A stretch of DNA of 64,000 bases, taken from positions 124,001 to 188,000 of the forward strand of contig NZ_JAJITC010000013.1 of NCBI RefSeq assembly GCF_020881035.1, written 5' to 3'. Of this stretch, positions 27,427-36,654 are shown piece by piece. Origin of the DNA: Paraburkholderia translucens. Lineage in GTDB: Bacteria; Pseudomonadota; Gammaproteobacteria; Burkholderiales; Burkholderiaceae. How positions within the stretch are numbered: the first letter of the stretch is position 1; each line of letters opens with the position of its first letter. Below the pieces are notes generated by a model, which was not told where the DNA came from, did not search any database, and saw nothing but the letters and a program-made list of their open reading frames with translations. The position numbers and the translations under genes were made by a program.

Positions 27427-28353
27427 TCAATCGTAATCCGTAATGCGTTGCAATCGGGTGAAGTGCTCGCGCAGACGCGGCGTGGCGAAATCGACGAACG
27501 CGCGCACCTTCGGCACGGAAAGACGACCTTGCGGCGTCAACAGATGAATGGGCAAAGGCGAACGCTCGTTGTCGCGCAGAACGATCTTGAGCGCACCCGA
27601 CTTCACGTATTCAGCGACGTGATAGGAGAAGACGCGGGTGAGCCCGTGTCCGGCCAGCGCTGACGCCACGGCACTCCGGATCGTATTGACGATCAAACGG
27701 GGTTCGAACTGCACCACCTGCGGAACGGCCGCCCGGTTGTCGGAACGGAAACTCCACGAATCCAGCCCGAAATGGGTCATGGAAATGATCCTGTGCTGGG
27801 CGAGATCGGCCGGATCATGAATGGGCGGATGCGCGGCCAGGTAATCCGGCGATGCGACCACCACGCGCCGCACTTCACCGATCGGTACGGCCACTAGCGT
27901 CGAATCGGGGAGATGGGCGAAACGCAGCGCTATGTCGATGCCCTCGTCGATCAGGCTCACTGGGCGATCAAGCAATTGAAGGCGGATCGACACGTGAGGA
28001 TGACGGTCGACAAATTCATCGAGCAACGGGCGCAGTGCGTCTTCACCCGCAGCTACCGGCGCGGACACGGTGAGAAGGCCGCGCGGTGCGGATTGCTCAT
28101 CGGCCACCAGCATGTCGGCTGCTTCGAGGTCGGCGAGGATGCGCCGGCAGGCCTGCGCATAGCGCTCGCCCGCCTCGCTCAGCTTGAGCGTGCGCGTGGT
28201 GCGGTACAAAAGCGGCGTGCCGGTGTGCGCCTCGAGAAACGCGATGGCCCGGCTCACCGCCGCCGGCGAGCGTCCAAGTTTTCGGCCCGCGCCCGCGAGG
28301 CTGTTTTCGTCCAGTGCGGCGATGAACACTTTCATCGCGTCGATCCGATCCAT
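27427..28353 (-). CDS. LysR-family transcriptional regulator
   Basis: A 308-residue LysR protein starting MDRIDAMKVFIAALDENSLA with the helix-turn-helix LGRSPAAVSRAIAFLEAHTG and an effector domain with RGLLTVSAPVAAGEDALRPL and GIDIALRFAHLPDS. AGGAGG lies upstream of the ATG. The MFS gene follows on the same strand after 118 bases, and the RidA gene is divergent with a 300-base spacer, so either may be the target. Confidence 0.95.
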   Translation of the reverse strand: MDRIDAMKVFIAALDENSLAGAGRKLGRSPAAVSRAIAFLEAHTGTPLLYRTTRTLKLSEAGERYAQACRRILADLEAADMLVADEQSAPRGLLTVSAPVAAGEDALRPLLDEFVDRHPHVSIRLQLLDRPVSLIDEGIDIALRFAHLPDSTLVAVPIGEVRRVVVASPDYLAAHPPIHDPADLAQHRIISMTHFGLDSWSFRSDNRAAVPQVVQFEPRLIVNTIRSAVASALAGHGLTRVFSYHVAEYVKSGALKIVLRDNERSPLPIHLLTPQGRLSVPKVRAFVDFATPRLREHFTRLQRITDYD

Positions 28354-28652
28354 TGGCCCTCCTATTGATTAAAACGGATGGCGGGTCCTCGTACCAAGCC
28401 AGTCCTCGATTGCAAATGCGCAACAGAGGCCGCTCTGACTCGCCCTTTGTTTGTCACAGCGAGCGTGGCGACTGACGCGAATTGTGTATTGAGCTTCGCT
28501 GCATCTCGCTGAATGGCTGTCGACATTAGTTACCTCGCGTTTTAAATCATTTGCGTCGATGTCAATTATCGTCAGTTTGACTGCGGCTATAGTTCGACCA
28601 TGGTTTTATTGGCAGTCATGTCGCGTCACAAGGCTTACACAGGAAAAAGATC

Positions 28653-29117
28653 GTGTCCGTCGAACGAAAGTTGGCCGAACTCGGCCTTACGCTCCCCGAA
28701 GCACCTCGCCCGTTGGGCAGTTACACCGCGGTCAGTGAAGCGGGCAATTTGCTGTTCATCTCCGGTCAGGTGCCGATCGCAAACGGCAAGATCGTGTATA
28801 CCGGCCGCGTTGGCAAGGAACTGACGATCGACGAGGGCAAGCGTGCGGCGGAGCTAGCCGCACTCAATGTGCTCGCGCAGATTTCCCGGCACCTCGGCGG
28901 TTTTGAACGGCTGCATCACATCGTCCGACTTGAAGGACATGTGAGTTCCGTTGACGGCTTTCATAACCAGCCGGCCGTCCTCGACGGGGCCTCGAATCTT
29001 TTATCAGCAGTGCTCGGCGAAAAGGCCGGCCATGCGCGCACGGCGTTCTCGCATAACCAGTTGCCCGGCAACGCGGCTGTCATTGTAGCCGTCATAGCAG
29101 AGATTCCGCCCGGCTAA
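28653..29117 (+). CDS. RidA (YjgF/YER057c/UK114) family protein
   Basis: A 154-residue protein starting at GTG behind AGGAAAAA. It has the RidA fold markers: GNLLFISGQVPIANGKIVYT, then AAELAALNVLAQI and the C-terminal HARTAFSHNQLPGNAAVIV, in which the arginine binds the carboxylate of imine substrates in true RidA. These proteins hydrolyse reactive enamines or imines made by PLP enzymes, or are less understood relatives. This longer subgroup (about 150 residues) often sits in catabolic loci. It precedes an SDR gene on the same strand after 230 bases. Confidence 0.92.
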   Translation: MSVERKLAELGLTLPEAPRPLGSYTAVSEAGNLLFISGQVPIANGKIVYTGRVGKELTIDEGKRAAELAALNVLAQISRHLGGFERLHHIVRLEGHVSSVDGFHNQPAVLDGASNLLSAVLGEKAGHARTAFSHNQLPGNAAVIVAVIAEIPPG

Positions 29118-29350
29118 AGGTTCGTCAAACGCACCGGCACCCGGGTCACCGCATCCGCTTGCGACAACGGTCCGCAATTTTCGGCTCGGTTTCAGCTGAA
29201 TCACCACAAGCCGGGCGATTTGTTCCTTCTGTTCACTACAGTTAGTCCACGCCATGTGTTCGAAATGCCCGGCGACATCGCTATAGTCGGTTCATCGGAA
29301 ACTGAATTTCCGACGCTTCTCAACACATGACAGGACAACCGGATAACATC

Positions 29351-30061
29351 ATGAGCAATACGCAAAAAGTCGTCGTCGTCACGGGCGCATCGCAAGGCAT
29401 CGGCGCCGAAATCGTCAAGTCGTTTCGGGCGCTTGGACATCGTGTCGTTGCCACGTCCCGCTCGATCAAGACGTCGAATGATTCCAACCTCGTCGCCGTC
29501 GCCGGTGACATCGCATCGCGCGAGACCGCCGAGCGCGTGATTGCAACGGCCATCGAGCGCTTCGGCCGTGTCGATACGCTCGTCAACAACGCGGGCATCT
29601 TTATCGCGAAGCCGTTTACGCAATACACCGCCGAGGATTACGCAACCGCTACCGCTGTGAACCTTGCAGGCTTTTACCACGTCACCCAACTCGCGATCGC
29701 GCAGATGGAGAAACAAGGCAGCGGCCACGTGGTCACGATCACCACGAGCCTCGTCGATCAGGCCAACAGTAACGTGCCGTCCGTGTTGGCCTCCCTGACC
29801 AAGGGCGGTCTGAACGCAGCCACGAAGTCCCTCGCGATCGAGTACGCAAAGCGTGGTATTCGTGTCAACGCCGTTTCCCCCGGCATCATCAAGTCGCCGA
29901 TGCACCGAGAGGAAACGCACACGGCGCTCGGTGCCCTGCATCCGATTGGACATATGGGAGAAATGAGCGACGTAGCGAACGCGGTGTTGTTCCTGGATGG
30001 CGCACCGTTCGTGACCGGCGAAATCTTGCACGTGGACGGCGGCCAGAGCGCGGGCCACTGA
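29351..30061 (+). CDS. SDR-family protein lacking the catalytic tyrosine
   Basis: A 236-residue SDR protein. TGASQGIGAE, the NNAGIF segment and PG in AVSPGIIKSP are all present. The usual Tyr-x-x-x-Lys is replaced by ALA-x-x-x-Lys: VLASLTKGGLNAATKS, so the lysine remains but the catalytic tyrosine does not. The proposed serine region reads TITTSLVDQ. The ATG at 29351 is chosen because AGGA lies upstream; an in-frame ATG exists at 29327. A hairpin terminator follows at 30067. A paralogue with the same change lies at 51813-52517. Classical SDR chemistry is therefore doubtful unless another residue substitutes. Confidence 0.88.
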   Translation: MSNTQKVVVVTGASQGIGAEIVKSFRALGHRVVATSRSIKTSNDSNLVAVAGDIASRETAERVIATAIERFGRVDTLVNNAGIFIAKPFTQYTAEDYATATAVNLAGFYHVTQLAIAQMEKQGSGHVVTITTSLVDQANSNVPSVLASLTKGGLNAATKSLAIEYAKRGIRVNAVSPGIIKSPMHREETHTALGALHPIGHMGEMSDVANAVLFLDGAPFVTGEILHVDGGQSAGH

Positions 30062-30066
30062 GCCGG

Positions 30067-30091
30067 GCGGCACCGTATTGCACGGTGCCGC
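30067..30091 (+). terminator. Rho-independent-type hairpin after the SDR gene
   Basis: GCGGCACCGT pairs perfectly with ACGGTGCCGC across a five-base loop (ATTGC), six bases after the SDR stop codon. There is no clear T-run, so it may be a weak terminator or a 3' stability hairpin. Confidence 0.6.
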
Positions 30092-30233
30092 GCACCACCT
30101 CGACCCCGAACTGATCGCACAAGAGCATGAGGCCGGCACGAGCATCACACGTCATTCGATCGGGCGGAGATTACGCACATCCGGTGCGGCGGACCAGCGG
30201 CCACAACCAGCGCATATCAATCAGGCTGCGGAA

Positions 30234-31253
30234 ATGAAAAACGGGACGACTGTGACGGCCCGGGCGGACGGAGTAAAGCAACGGCACCGGCAATTCGACA
30301 ACCTGCTGCTCGGCAGCATCGAGCTTTTCTGCCTGGCCGCCGAGGCAGGCAGCTTCACTGCGGCGGCCCATATCGCCGGCGTGACGCCCGCAGCGGTCAG
30401 TCGCTCGATCTCGCGTCTGGAAAAACGTCTGGGTGTGCGGCTATTCGTGCGTTCCACGCGCAATGTCCGCCTGAGCGAAGGCGGTCGAGTCTATTTCGAT
30501 GAATGCCGCACCGCACTCAACCAGCTTATCGATGCAGAACGAAAGGTTGCCGGCGAGCAGGAGCAGCCATCGGGAACCATCCGCGTCAGTGTGTCGACGA
30601 CCTACGGGCACTACCGGTTGCTGCCGCTGCTCCCGGTTTTTCGCGCGGCATACCCGAAGATTCAGGTCAATTTGCACGTCAGCAACCGCAATATAGATTT
30701 CCACGAAGAGAACTTCGACGTAGCGATCCGCTTTCGCGCCCAGTCCGATTCGATGATGATATCGAGGCATCTGGAGGATGCGGCACTGGTCGTCATCGCG
30801 AGCCCCGATTATTTACGGCGCGCGGGATTACCGCGGACCCTCGCGGACCTTGCCCTGCACGACTGCATCCAGTTCGATTTGCCGAGCAGCGGAAGACCGA
30901 TTCCTTGGCTATTCAACGAGGCTGGCCAGCCGAAGGAAATATTTTCGACCGGCAACTATCACTGCGCGGATGACATTCTCGCCGGAGTCACGCTGGCAAA
31001 GGCTGGCGCGGGACTGTTTCAGACCTATCAGTTCATCGTTGAAAAGGACCTGGCTGAGGGCAAGCTAGTCGAGGTGCTTCATGCGTTTGGAGGACGCTCG
31101 CGCCCGGTGAGCCTGATCTATCCGCACAGCCGCCTGTTGCCGTCACGCGTGCGCGCGTTCGTCGATTTCCTCACGAAGGAGGCTCGCCCGATACGGACGC
31201 CAACCACGAAAGCCAGCCGTGAACGACGCAAGGGTGTACCAACGAGCAAGTGA
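30234..31253 (+). CDS. LysR-family transcriptional regulator
   Basis: A 339-residue LysR protein with a slightly long N-terminus (MKNGTTVTARADGVKQRHRQ) before FDNLLLGSIELFCLAAEAGS. The helix-turn-helix VTPAAVSRSISRLEKRLG is followed by an effector domain with TTYGHYRLLPLLPVF and NFDVAIRFRAQSDS. It is a paralogue of the regulator at 25093-26046. It lies downstream of the tyrosine-less SDR in the same direction and may regulate it. The C-terminus has a charged extension (TKASRERRKG). An alternative internal start cannot be excluded. Confidence 0.92.
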   Translation: MKNGTTVTARADGVKQRHRQFDNLLLGSIELFCLAAEAGSFTAAAHIAGVTPAAVSRSISRLEKRLGVRLFVRSTRNVRLSEGGRVYFDECRTALNQLIDAERKVAGEQEQPSGTIRVSVSTTYGHYRLLPLLPVFRAAYPKIQVNLHVSNRNIDFHEENFDVAIRFRAQSDSMMISRHLEDAALVVIASPDYLRRAGLPRTLADLALHDCIQFDLPSSGRPIPWLFNEAGQPKEIFSTGNYHCADDILAGVTLAKAGAGLFQTYQFIVEKDLAEGKLVEVLHAFGGRSRPVSLIYPHSRLLPSRVRAFVDFLTKEARPIRTPTTKASRERRKGVPTSK

Positions 31254-31347
31254 CGGGATCCGGCGTTCGCTCTCTCCAACCGGTGGTCCCTATCGCCCCG
31301 ATAGCGGGCCCGTTCAAGTCAACTGCCCGCGCGACAGCCGCAATTCA

Positions 31348-31376
31348 GGAAATTCCCGGGGACGCCGGGAATTTCC
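31348..31376. terminator. Bidirectional hairpin terminator between convergent genes
   Basis: GGAAATTCCCGG pairs perfectly with CCGGGAATTTCC (12 bp) with a five-base loop GGACG. It lies between the end of the LysR gene (31253) and the end of the flavodoxin gene (31387) on the other strand, where one hairpin can serve both directions. Confidence 0.75.
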
Positions 31377-31386
31377 CGATCGTTCA

Positions 31387-31941
31387 TTAAGCGATGCGCC
31401 CTGCGGCAGCGGCCACTCGTTCGCCAAACAGCTTCGCCGTGTCGAGGTCGCCTTGCGGTACTTCGTCCGCGCTGGCATCGGACGGGGATGCCGTCGCAAG
31501 GCCTGCGAATGAAGACAGATAGTTGATGTCGTTTCGCTTTGCCACCTTCGAATTACTCGGCATCAAGCCCGTCCCAACCCACAGCATCCCGTGCTGCTGC
31601 GCGAGGGTGAACAGCGTATAAAGCGTGGTCTGCTTATCGCCATTCACCGACGCCGAATTCGTGAACGCCGCGCCGAGCTTGTTCTTCCATCCTTGGCTCG
31701 CCCACACTTTGGACGACTGATCGGCGAACTTCTTGAACTGCCAACTCACATTTCCCATATAGGTCGGGCTCCCGAACACGATGGCACGGGCCTTGTCCAG
31801 GGCTTCCCAACCGCCTTCTGGCAGATTGCCTTCGCCATCGATAGGCAGCAGCTGCCCGCCGCTTCCGTCGGCAACCGCTTGCGCGACTTTTTGAGTATGG
31901 CCATAACCACTGTGATAAACGATGACAATGTTCGAGCTCAT
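31387..31941 (-). CDS. Flavodoxin-family NAD(P)H:quinone reductase-like protein
   Basis: A 184-residue flavodoxin-fold protein. The FMN phosphate loop is VYHSGYGHTQKVAQAVADG at residues 8-26, and FGSPTYMGNVSWQFKKFAD is the second flavin-contacting segment, as in WrbA-type quinone oxidoreductases. AGGAG precedes the ATG at 31941. It follows the SnoaL-like gene with only 14 bases between stop and start, so the two form an operon. Two-electron reduction of quinones to avoid radical formation is the usual role of this family. Confidence 0.9.
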   Translation of the reverse strand: MSSNIVIVYHSGYGHTQKVAQAVADGSGGQLLPIDGEGNLPEGGWEALDKARAIVFGSPTYMGNVSWQFKKFADQSSKVWASQGWKNKLGAAFTNSASVNGDKQTTLYTLFTLAQQHGMLWVGTGLMPSNSKVAKRNDINYLSSFAGLATASPSDASADEVPQGDLDTAKLFGERVAAAAGRIA

Positions 31942-31955
31942 TTGCAAATCTCCTC

Positions 31956-32324
31956 TCATACTGCGGGGTTGTGGGTAAAAGTCTTATTGACGATCTTCCA
32001 GCCGTCGGCACGTTGGGCGAACGTCAAATACAGGTAGTAGTCGAAGCCCAGCATCGGAGAATGCAGGCGAACATTGGCGATCGGACCTAGCACATCGACG
32101 GCCAGGGTTCGCATTCGATACGGTTCGCCCAAAGACGCTGGGCTTTGCCGCTTACCCACTCCATTAATGTAGTCGGCAGCCGTCTTGTGATACGGCTCGC
32201 CGGAAACCACACCGTACACCTGGGCCGATGAATCGAATAGCGATGTGAGCAATTCCACATTGCCGTGATAGACACCCTGAAAGTACCGGTCGGTCAGACT
32301 GAGAATCTCGTCGTATTGGGACAT
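31956..32324 (-). CDS. SnoaL/NTF2-like (putative lumazine-binding) protein
   Basis: A 122-residue cone-shaped NTF2-fold protein: MSQYDEILSLTDRYFQGVYH, then ELLTSLFDSSAQVYGV, and a C-terminal YLYLTFAQRADGWKIVNKTF strand pair typical of the nuclear transport factor 2 / SnoaL group often annotated as putative lumazine-binding. Members are small enzymes or ligand-binding proteins. It is the first gene of a two-gene operon with the flavodoxin, and a good ribosome site (AAGGAG) lies before the ATG. Confidence 0.85.
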   Translation of the reverse strand: MSQYDEILSLTDRYFQGVYHGNVELLTSLFDSSAQVYGVVSGEPYHKTAADYINGVGKRQSPASLGEPYRMRTLAVDVLGPIANVRLHSPMLGFDYYLYLTFAQRADGWKIVNKTFTHNPAV

Positions 32325-32409
32325 TCCGTTCTCCTTGCTCTACGGACTCGCTGGATAGCACTCTAAAGAGGCTCCCAGGACAGATAAAGGGCATTCGGAT
32401 TACATGAGT

Positions 32410-32868
32410 TCATACACGGTGAAACAAGTGCGATGCTTTCTGCAGATGCACGCACAATTTCAGAGATCGAGCATGAGGGCTTTCGTGAGGTCTGTCGCAT
32501 CCGTATCTGGATGGGCGATGCAAATCAGCGCGCGCATCGCGATGCCACGTTCCGTCGAGCGGATCGCCTGTCAACGCAGTGCCAGCGATCCGCAGCGTTT
32601 TGGCTTCCGGCGAACACACGAATCCTGGCCGCCCGACTCGCACAGTGGCCCACGGCTGCCCTGTTCCATCGACCCCGCCAACGATCATCAACGGCAGCTG
32701 CGCATAGAACTCCCTGTGCCGGTCCGGCATGTAATTCCGAACGCTGCGGCGACCGGATGCGTCTGCTGCGTCCTGAAAGCCCGCTCGCAACTGAGCGGCA
32801 AGCTCGCCAGCATGGAAGGGCGACTCCGGAAATGGCCAACCCGGCGAAGAAGAAGTCTGCTCGATCAT
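32410..32868 (-). pseudogene. Truncated pyridoxamine-phosphate-oxidase-fold protein
   Basis: The first 100 residues match the N-terminus of the flavin-binding split-barrel family: PFHAGELAAQLRAGFQDAAD, RRSVRNYMPDRHREFYAQLP, MIVGGVDGTGQPWATVRVGR, RPGFVCSPEAKTLRI. After ALTGDPLDG the frame turns into Arg/His/Ser-rich text and ends, whereas a normal member continues AGARIGLLGI and is over 200 residues, sometimes with a C-terminal ferredoxin reductase part. The rest is missing, so this is a 3' truncated gene. AGGCAA precedes the ATG. It lies upstream of the SnoaL-flavodoxin pair on the same strand. Confidence 0.7.
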
Positions 32869-33234
32869 TTGCCTGTTCGCGTTTGCGAATGCCGTGGACG
32901 AAGGTTTGCGGTGGGCCCGCTCAGGTGCGGTACCGGTGTTTATTTTCCGGAATCTTTAGCGTGTTTGTAGCCGGGAATCAGGCAACTCAGTTTTTCCGCG
33001 GCGGCGGCAAGCTGCCGGAAACCGACGCAGATCGTGGCACGCGAAAGATCAGTCCTCGCAACCGGCAACGTCGATGGATTGCCGCACCGCACGTTCTGTG
33101 CGAACGAGTGTGAAGCGTGGGGGCCGATCGCGACCACAGTCGCGACCAGATCGCCGGAACCCGCCGGTTCTTTGGCATGGTGCGCCACTGTTTCTACTGC
33201 TTTTGGCGCGTGGGAATGGGGCCGGGCGACCCAG
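32869..33234. other. Gap of 366 bases without a gene
   Basis: Between the start of the truncated split-barrel gene and the end of the sensor kinase gene. Frames are open but overlap several ways and look non-coding. Confidence 0.4.
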
Positions 33235-36003
33235 CTACCCGCTTGTGGCGAATCTCTCTGGCGTACCGGGAATCCAGAACGAAAAGGTTGCTCCCGGACC
33301 GTCGTCGTTCGCCCTTGCCCATAACCGACCTCCGTGACCCTCGATAATGGACCGGCTGATAGCGAGGCCAACTCCCATGCCGTTGGTCTTGGTGGTGAAA
33401 AAAGCGTGGAAAAGCTTTTCGACCGTACGCTCGTCGACACCGATACCCGAATCCCGCACCGACAGCGTGACACCTCCGTCGTCCGCGGGTTGGGTCTGCA
33501 GCCGAAGTGTCCTCGGCCGATCATCGACTTCGGCCATTGCATCCGCCGCATTCAGCAGCAAATTCACGACCACCTGCTGCAACTGGACGCGATCTCCGCG
33601 GACGATGGGCACATTCCCGTCCAGATCGGTTTGGACAGCCACGCGTGCACGACGAAGCTCGTTGGACGACCATGCGATTACGTCACGGGCGACGTCGTTG
33701 AGGTCGACGGGCTCAACCGTCGGCGCTCTCCTCGCAAATAGCTCGCGCAAGCGTTTGATCACTTCTGTCGCCCGGTTAGTGTCCCGGATCGTACGCCGTG
33801 CGGTCATCACGGCTCCGGCGAGATCGGGCGGTTCCGCGGCGAGCATGCGCAGGCACGTATTCGCGTTAGTGAGAATGCCGGCCAGGGGCTGACTGACTTC
33901 ATGGGCGATCGACGCCGTCAGTGCGCTGAATGCCGTGATTCGTGCCGCGTGAGCAAGCTCCGCCCGAGCCTGCGTCAGCGCCTCCTCGGCGACTTTGATC
34001 TCTGTTACGTCCTGAAGTGCGCCCAGAAACACTGGCCGATCCGCGATGTGCTCGAGCTTGTGAGCGACGATATGGACATGCCGCGTTTCGCCCGCTGGCG
34101 TGACGATGCGGAACAGAAGGTCAAAGTTACAGCCGTGCGGCGCGTCAGCAAACAATTTCTCGACCTCGGGCCGGTCGTCCGGATGGACTGCCGACGTGAC
34201 GACCGAGGTAGTGACACTCGCGCCCAACTCATAACCGAAGACGCGGTAGATTTCTTCTGACCACTCGTGCCGGTCGGCCAAAACGTCCCACGTGAAGCAG
34301 CCCGTTTTGCCGAGGCGCTGGGCCTCGGACAGTTGGGCGAGCGTCTCTCGCAGCTCCTTGTCGCGCCGGTACAAAGCCTCGTCCGCGTGAGCGCGGTCTA
34401 TTGCGATGCTCGCAATATAGGCGAGCCGATCGATGAGCCTGCGCTCCTCCGGCGTCGGGCTCACGGGTTCCCGTCGATAGACGGCAAAGATGCCGGATAC
34501 GTCTCCCGATGCCGACATAGTCGGCGTCGACCAGCACGACGCGTAACCGTGGGTCTGCATCAGCGAAGGCCATACTGAATCTTTCCACCGCGGATCATTC
34601 GCGAGATCCGATGTGACTATCGGTGTCTTGTTCAACATCGCCAGCGAACATGGATCGAAGGCACCGTCGATCGTCATGCCGTTGAGGACCTGGTTGTATT
34701 CCATCGGCAGGCTCGGGCCGACCGCCGCGCCGAATCGCGCGCGGTCGGGTCCGACTATCAGGATGCTGCAAAAGCAGTCCGCGACGAGTGTTTCGACGAG
34801 GCGGCAGAGCGCGCCGAGAACTTCGAGCAGCGGCTCGCCGCGGGCGACCATTTCCAGCACCCGCACTTCGCCGGCTAGCAGCGCCTCGGCTTGTTTCAGA
34901 TCTTCGATGTCGAGCGGCGTCCCGTACCACTTGACGACTTTCCCGCTCTCGTCGCGCTGGGAATTGTAGGGGAACACGAACCACCGATAAGTACCGTCAA
35001 ACCGGCGTAGGCGCGCTGTCGCACCCCCGCCGCCAACACCGAGTTCCAGTGCTTCTCGCCATGCTTGAGCCATGCCCGCCACATCGTCTGGGTGGACCGC
35101 CGCGAGCCACCCGTGGCCCATTGCCTGTTCCGCGGTGAAGCCCGTGTACTCCAGCCAGCGCTTGTTGAGAAAGTCGGTCCACCCATCCGCGCGTGCCGAC
35201 CATGCGAGGCAGGGAATCGTGTCGATGACCTCCCTTAACGCGCGCTCACTCGCACGCAGGGATTCCTCGGCGCGCTTGGTTTCCGTGACGTCCTGCACCG
35301 TACCTATGTAAATCGGCCGTCCATCAACGTAATCGACGACTCTCGCGAGGCAGTGCAGATACTTGAGGCCAGCCTTGGGTACCTCAATGCGAAAGGTAAA
35401 GTCACTCTCGTTGCCGTCGAGCGCGCGTCGTATCTCCCGGTCGTAGAAATCCAGATCGTCCGGATGCACTCGGTCGCGAATCAGTTTGACGCTTGGCCGT
35501 TCACACGGATCGATCTCGAGAATGCGGAAAAACTCGTCCGACCAAATGTTCTGGTCCAGACGGAGGTCCGAAGTAAAGGTTGCCGTTTTGCTGATGCGCT
35601 GCCCTTCGGAGAATTGTGCGAGGACGTCCGAGTAGCTCGCGGACACACACCATCGGAGCGCTCCCGTCCCCGCCTCCGTCGAGTCCGGCGCAACGCGCAG
35701 CGCGAACCACCGATACTGACCGTCGAAACGGCGCAGGCACGCCTGCATCTCGCCGGGCATGTCTGAACGCGTCACACGCGCCCAGCCCTCGAGGAACTCG
35801 TCGAGATGGTCCGGATGGATCGCCGCGCGCCAGCCATATCCCAAAGCCCGCTCAAATCCCTGGCCCGTATACTCACACCAGCGCCGGTTGACGAAGTCGC
35901 TAGTACCATCGGTATGGACGGCCCAGACGAGATCCGGAAGCGCATCCAGAATCCGTCTCAGCTCCATTGCCAGTCCGGCAGTTTCTCCGCCGCCGCCCGT
36001 CAT
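33235..36003 (-). CDS. Multi-PAS/GAF hybrid-input sensor histidine kinase
   Basis: A soluble kinase of about 922 residues with no membrane segment. In order it has a PAS domain (ILDALPDLVWAVHTDG), a second PAS, a third PAS with TIPCLAWSARADGWTDFLNK, a GAF domain (VLEMVARGEPLLEVLGALCR), a fourth PAS, then the dimerisation region with phospho-accepting His in ASIAHEVSQPLAGILTNANT (His codon at 33901-33903) and the ATPase domain with NLLLNAADAM, SDSGIGV-like RDSGIGVD and GMGVGLAISRS. This is the FixL/TodS-like kinase architecture that pairs with FixJ/NarL-type regulators. The ATG at 36003 is chosen; the frame is open to 36093. No response regulator is adjacent; a FixJ-type pair is at 53979-55050. 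Confidence 0.93.
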   Translation of the reverse strand: MTGGGGETAGLAMELRRILDALPDLVWAVHTDGTSDFVNRRWCEYTGQGFERALGYGWRAAIHPDHLDEFLEGWARVTRSDMPGEMQACLRRFDGQYRWFALRVAPDSTEAGTGALRWCVSASYSDVLAQFSEGQRISKTATFTSDLRLDQNIWSDEFFRILEIDPCERPSVKLIRDRVHPDDLDFYDREIRRALDGNESDFTFRIEVPKAGLKYLHCLARVVDYVDGRPIYIGTVQDVTETKRAEESLRASERALREVIDTIPCLAWSARADGWTDFLNKRWLEYTGFTAEQAMGHGWLAAVHPDDVAGMAQAWREALELGVGGGGATARLRRFDGTYRWFVFPYNSQRDESGKVVKWYGTPLDIEDLKQAEALLAGEVRVLEMVARGEPLLEVLGALCRLVETLVADCFCSILIVGPDRARFGAAVGPSLPMEYNQVLNGMTIDGAFDPCSLAMLNKTPIVTSDLANDPRWKDSVWPSLMQTHGYASCWSTPTMSASGDVSGIFAVYRREPVSPTPEERRLIDRLAYIASIAIDRAHADEALYRRDKELRETLAQLSEAQRLGKTGCFTWDVLADRHEWSEEIYRVFGYELGASVTTSVVTSAVHPDDRPEVEKLFADAPHGCNFDLLFRIVTPAGETRHVHIVAHKLEHIADRPVFLGALQDVTEIKVAEEALTQARAELAHAARITAFSALTASIAHEVSQPLAGILTNANTCLRMLAAEPPDLAGAVMTARRTIRDTNRATEVIKRLRELFARRAPTVEPVDLNDVARDVIAWSSNELRRARVAVQTDLDGNVPIVRGDRVQLQQVVVNLLLNAADAMAEVDDRPRTLRLQTQPADDGGVTLSVRDSGIGVDERTVEKLFHAFFTTKTNGMGVGLAISRSIIEGHGGRLWARANDDGPGATFSFWIPGTPERFATSG

Positions 36004-36654
36004 CGCGCACCCGTCTCTCTGCGCGTCCACGATGCGGTCGAGGGCCGCAGGTGTGCGCATGCACTTGGGTACGATGCGCCAGCACCGTCGCAAACCGTCA
36101 CGACGGGTCGGTCGCCTGAAGCGACGGCCATTGAGCGATTGATTGTTTTATCGGCCATATTCGAGTACGCCACGCATAGTCTCGTTCTTCATTGTTTTTG
36201 CCGAGCATCCGTCTCTGCGCGCACATCGCGATAGCGCTTATTCAGGAACTGCTTAACCAACCCTGACCAAAAGGACTCTTGCCTTTCATGTCCTGGAGGA
36301 GATCAGCCCCGCCGACCGCGCGATGAATCACAGTATCATGCAGAAATCATACGCGGGCTTATGCGTCGCAAATCGCGCCGATAAACCCAAATAATAAACG
36401 CAATTTCGCCCTTTGCGCATCCTTCAGAGCTCGGGACAACAAATAGACACTCTGGTCGGTTCGTCTAGCCGGTAGTCGCGTCGATCCGGCCTCGTTCGTC
36501 CGGTTCCATATCCAAACCGACTCCTCGAGAATGAAAGGGACTTCCCCGTCCCGAAGCTGCAGCGGAAGCCGCGATTCGGCATCAGTGTGCCAGGATGAAA
36601 TTGCAGACGTTCATCGACACCAGCGAGAGGGAAAGTAGATCGAATGCGATAGTG
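36004..36654. other. Intergenic region between the kinase gene and IS110 debris
   Basis: About 650 bases. The first 90 are the open upstream end of the kinase frame. The rest includes an AT-richer promoter-like stretch (36340-36410) and no recognisable gene. Confidence 0.4.
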
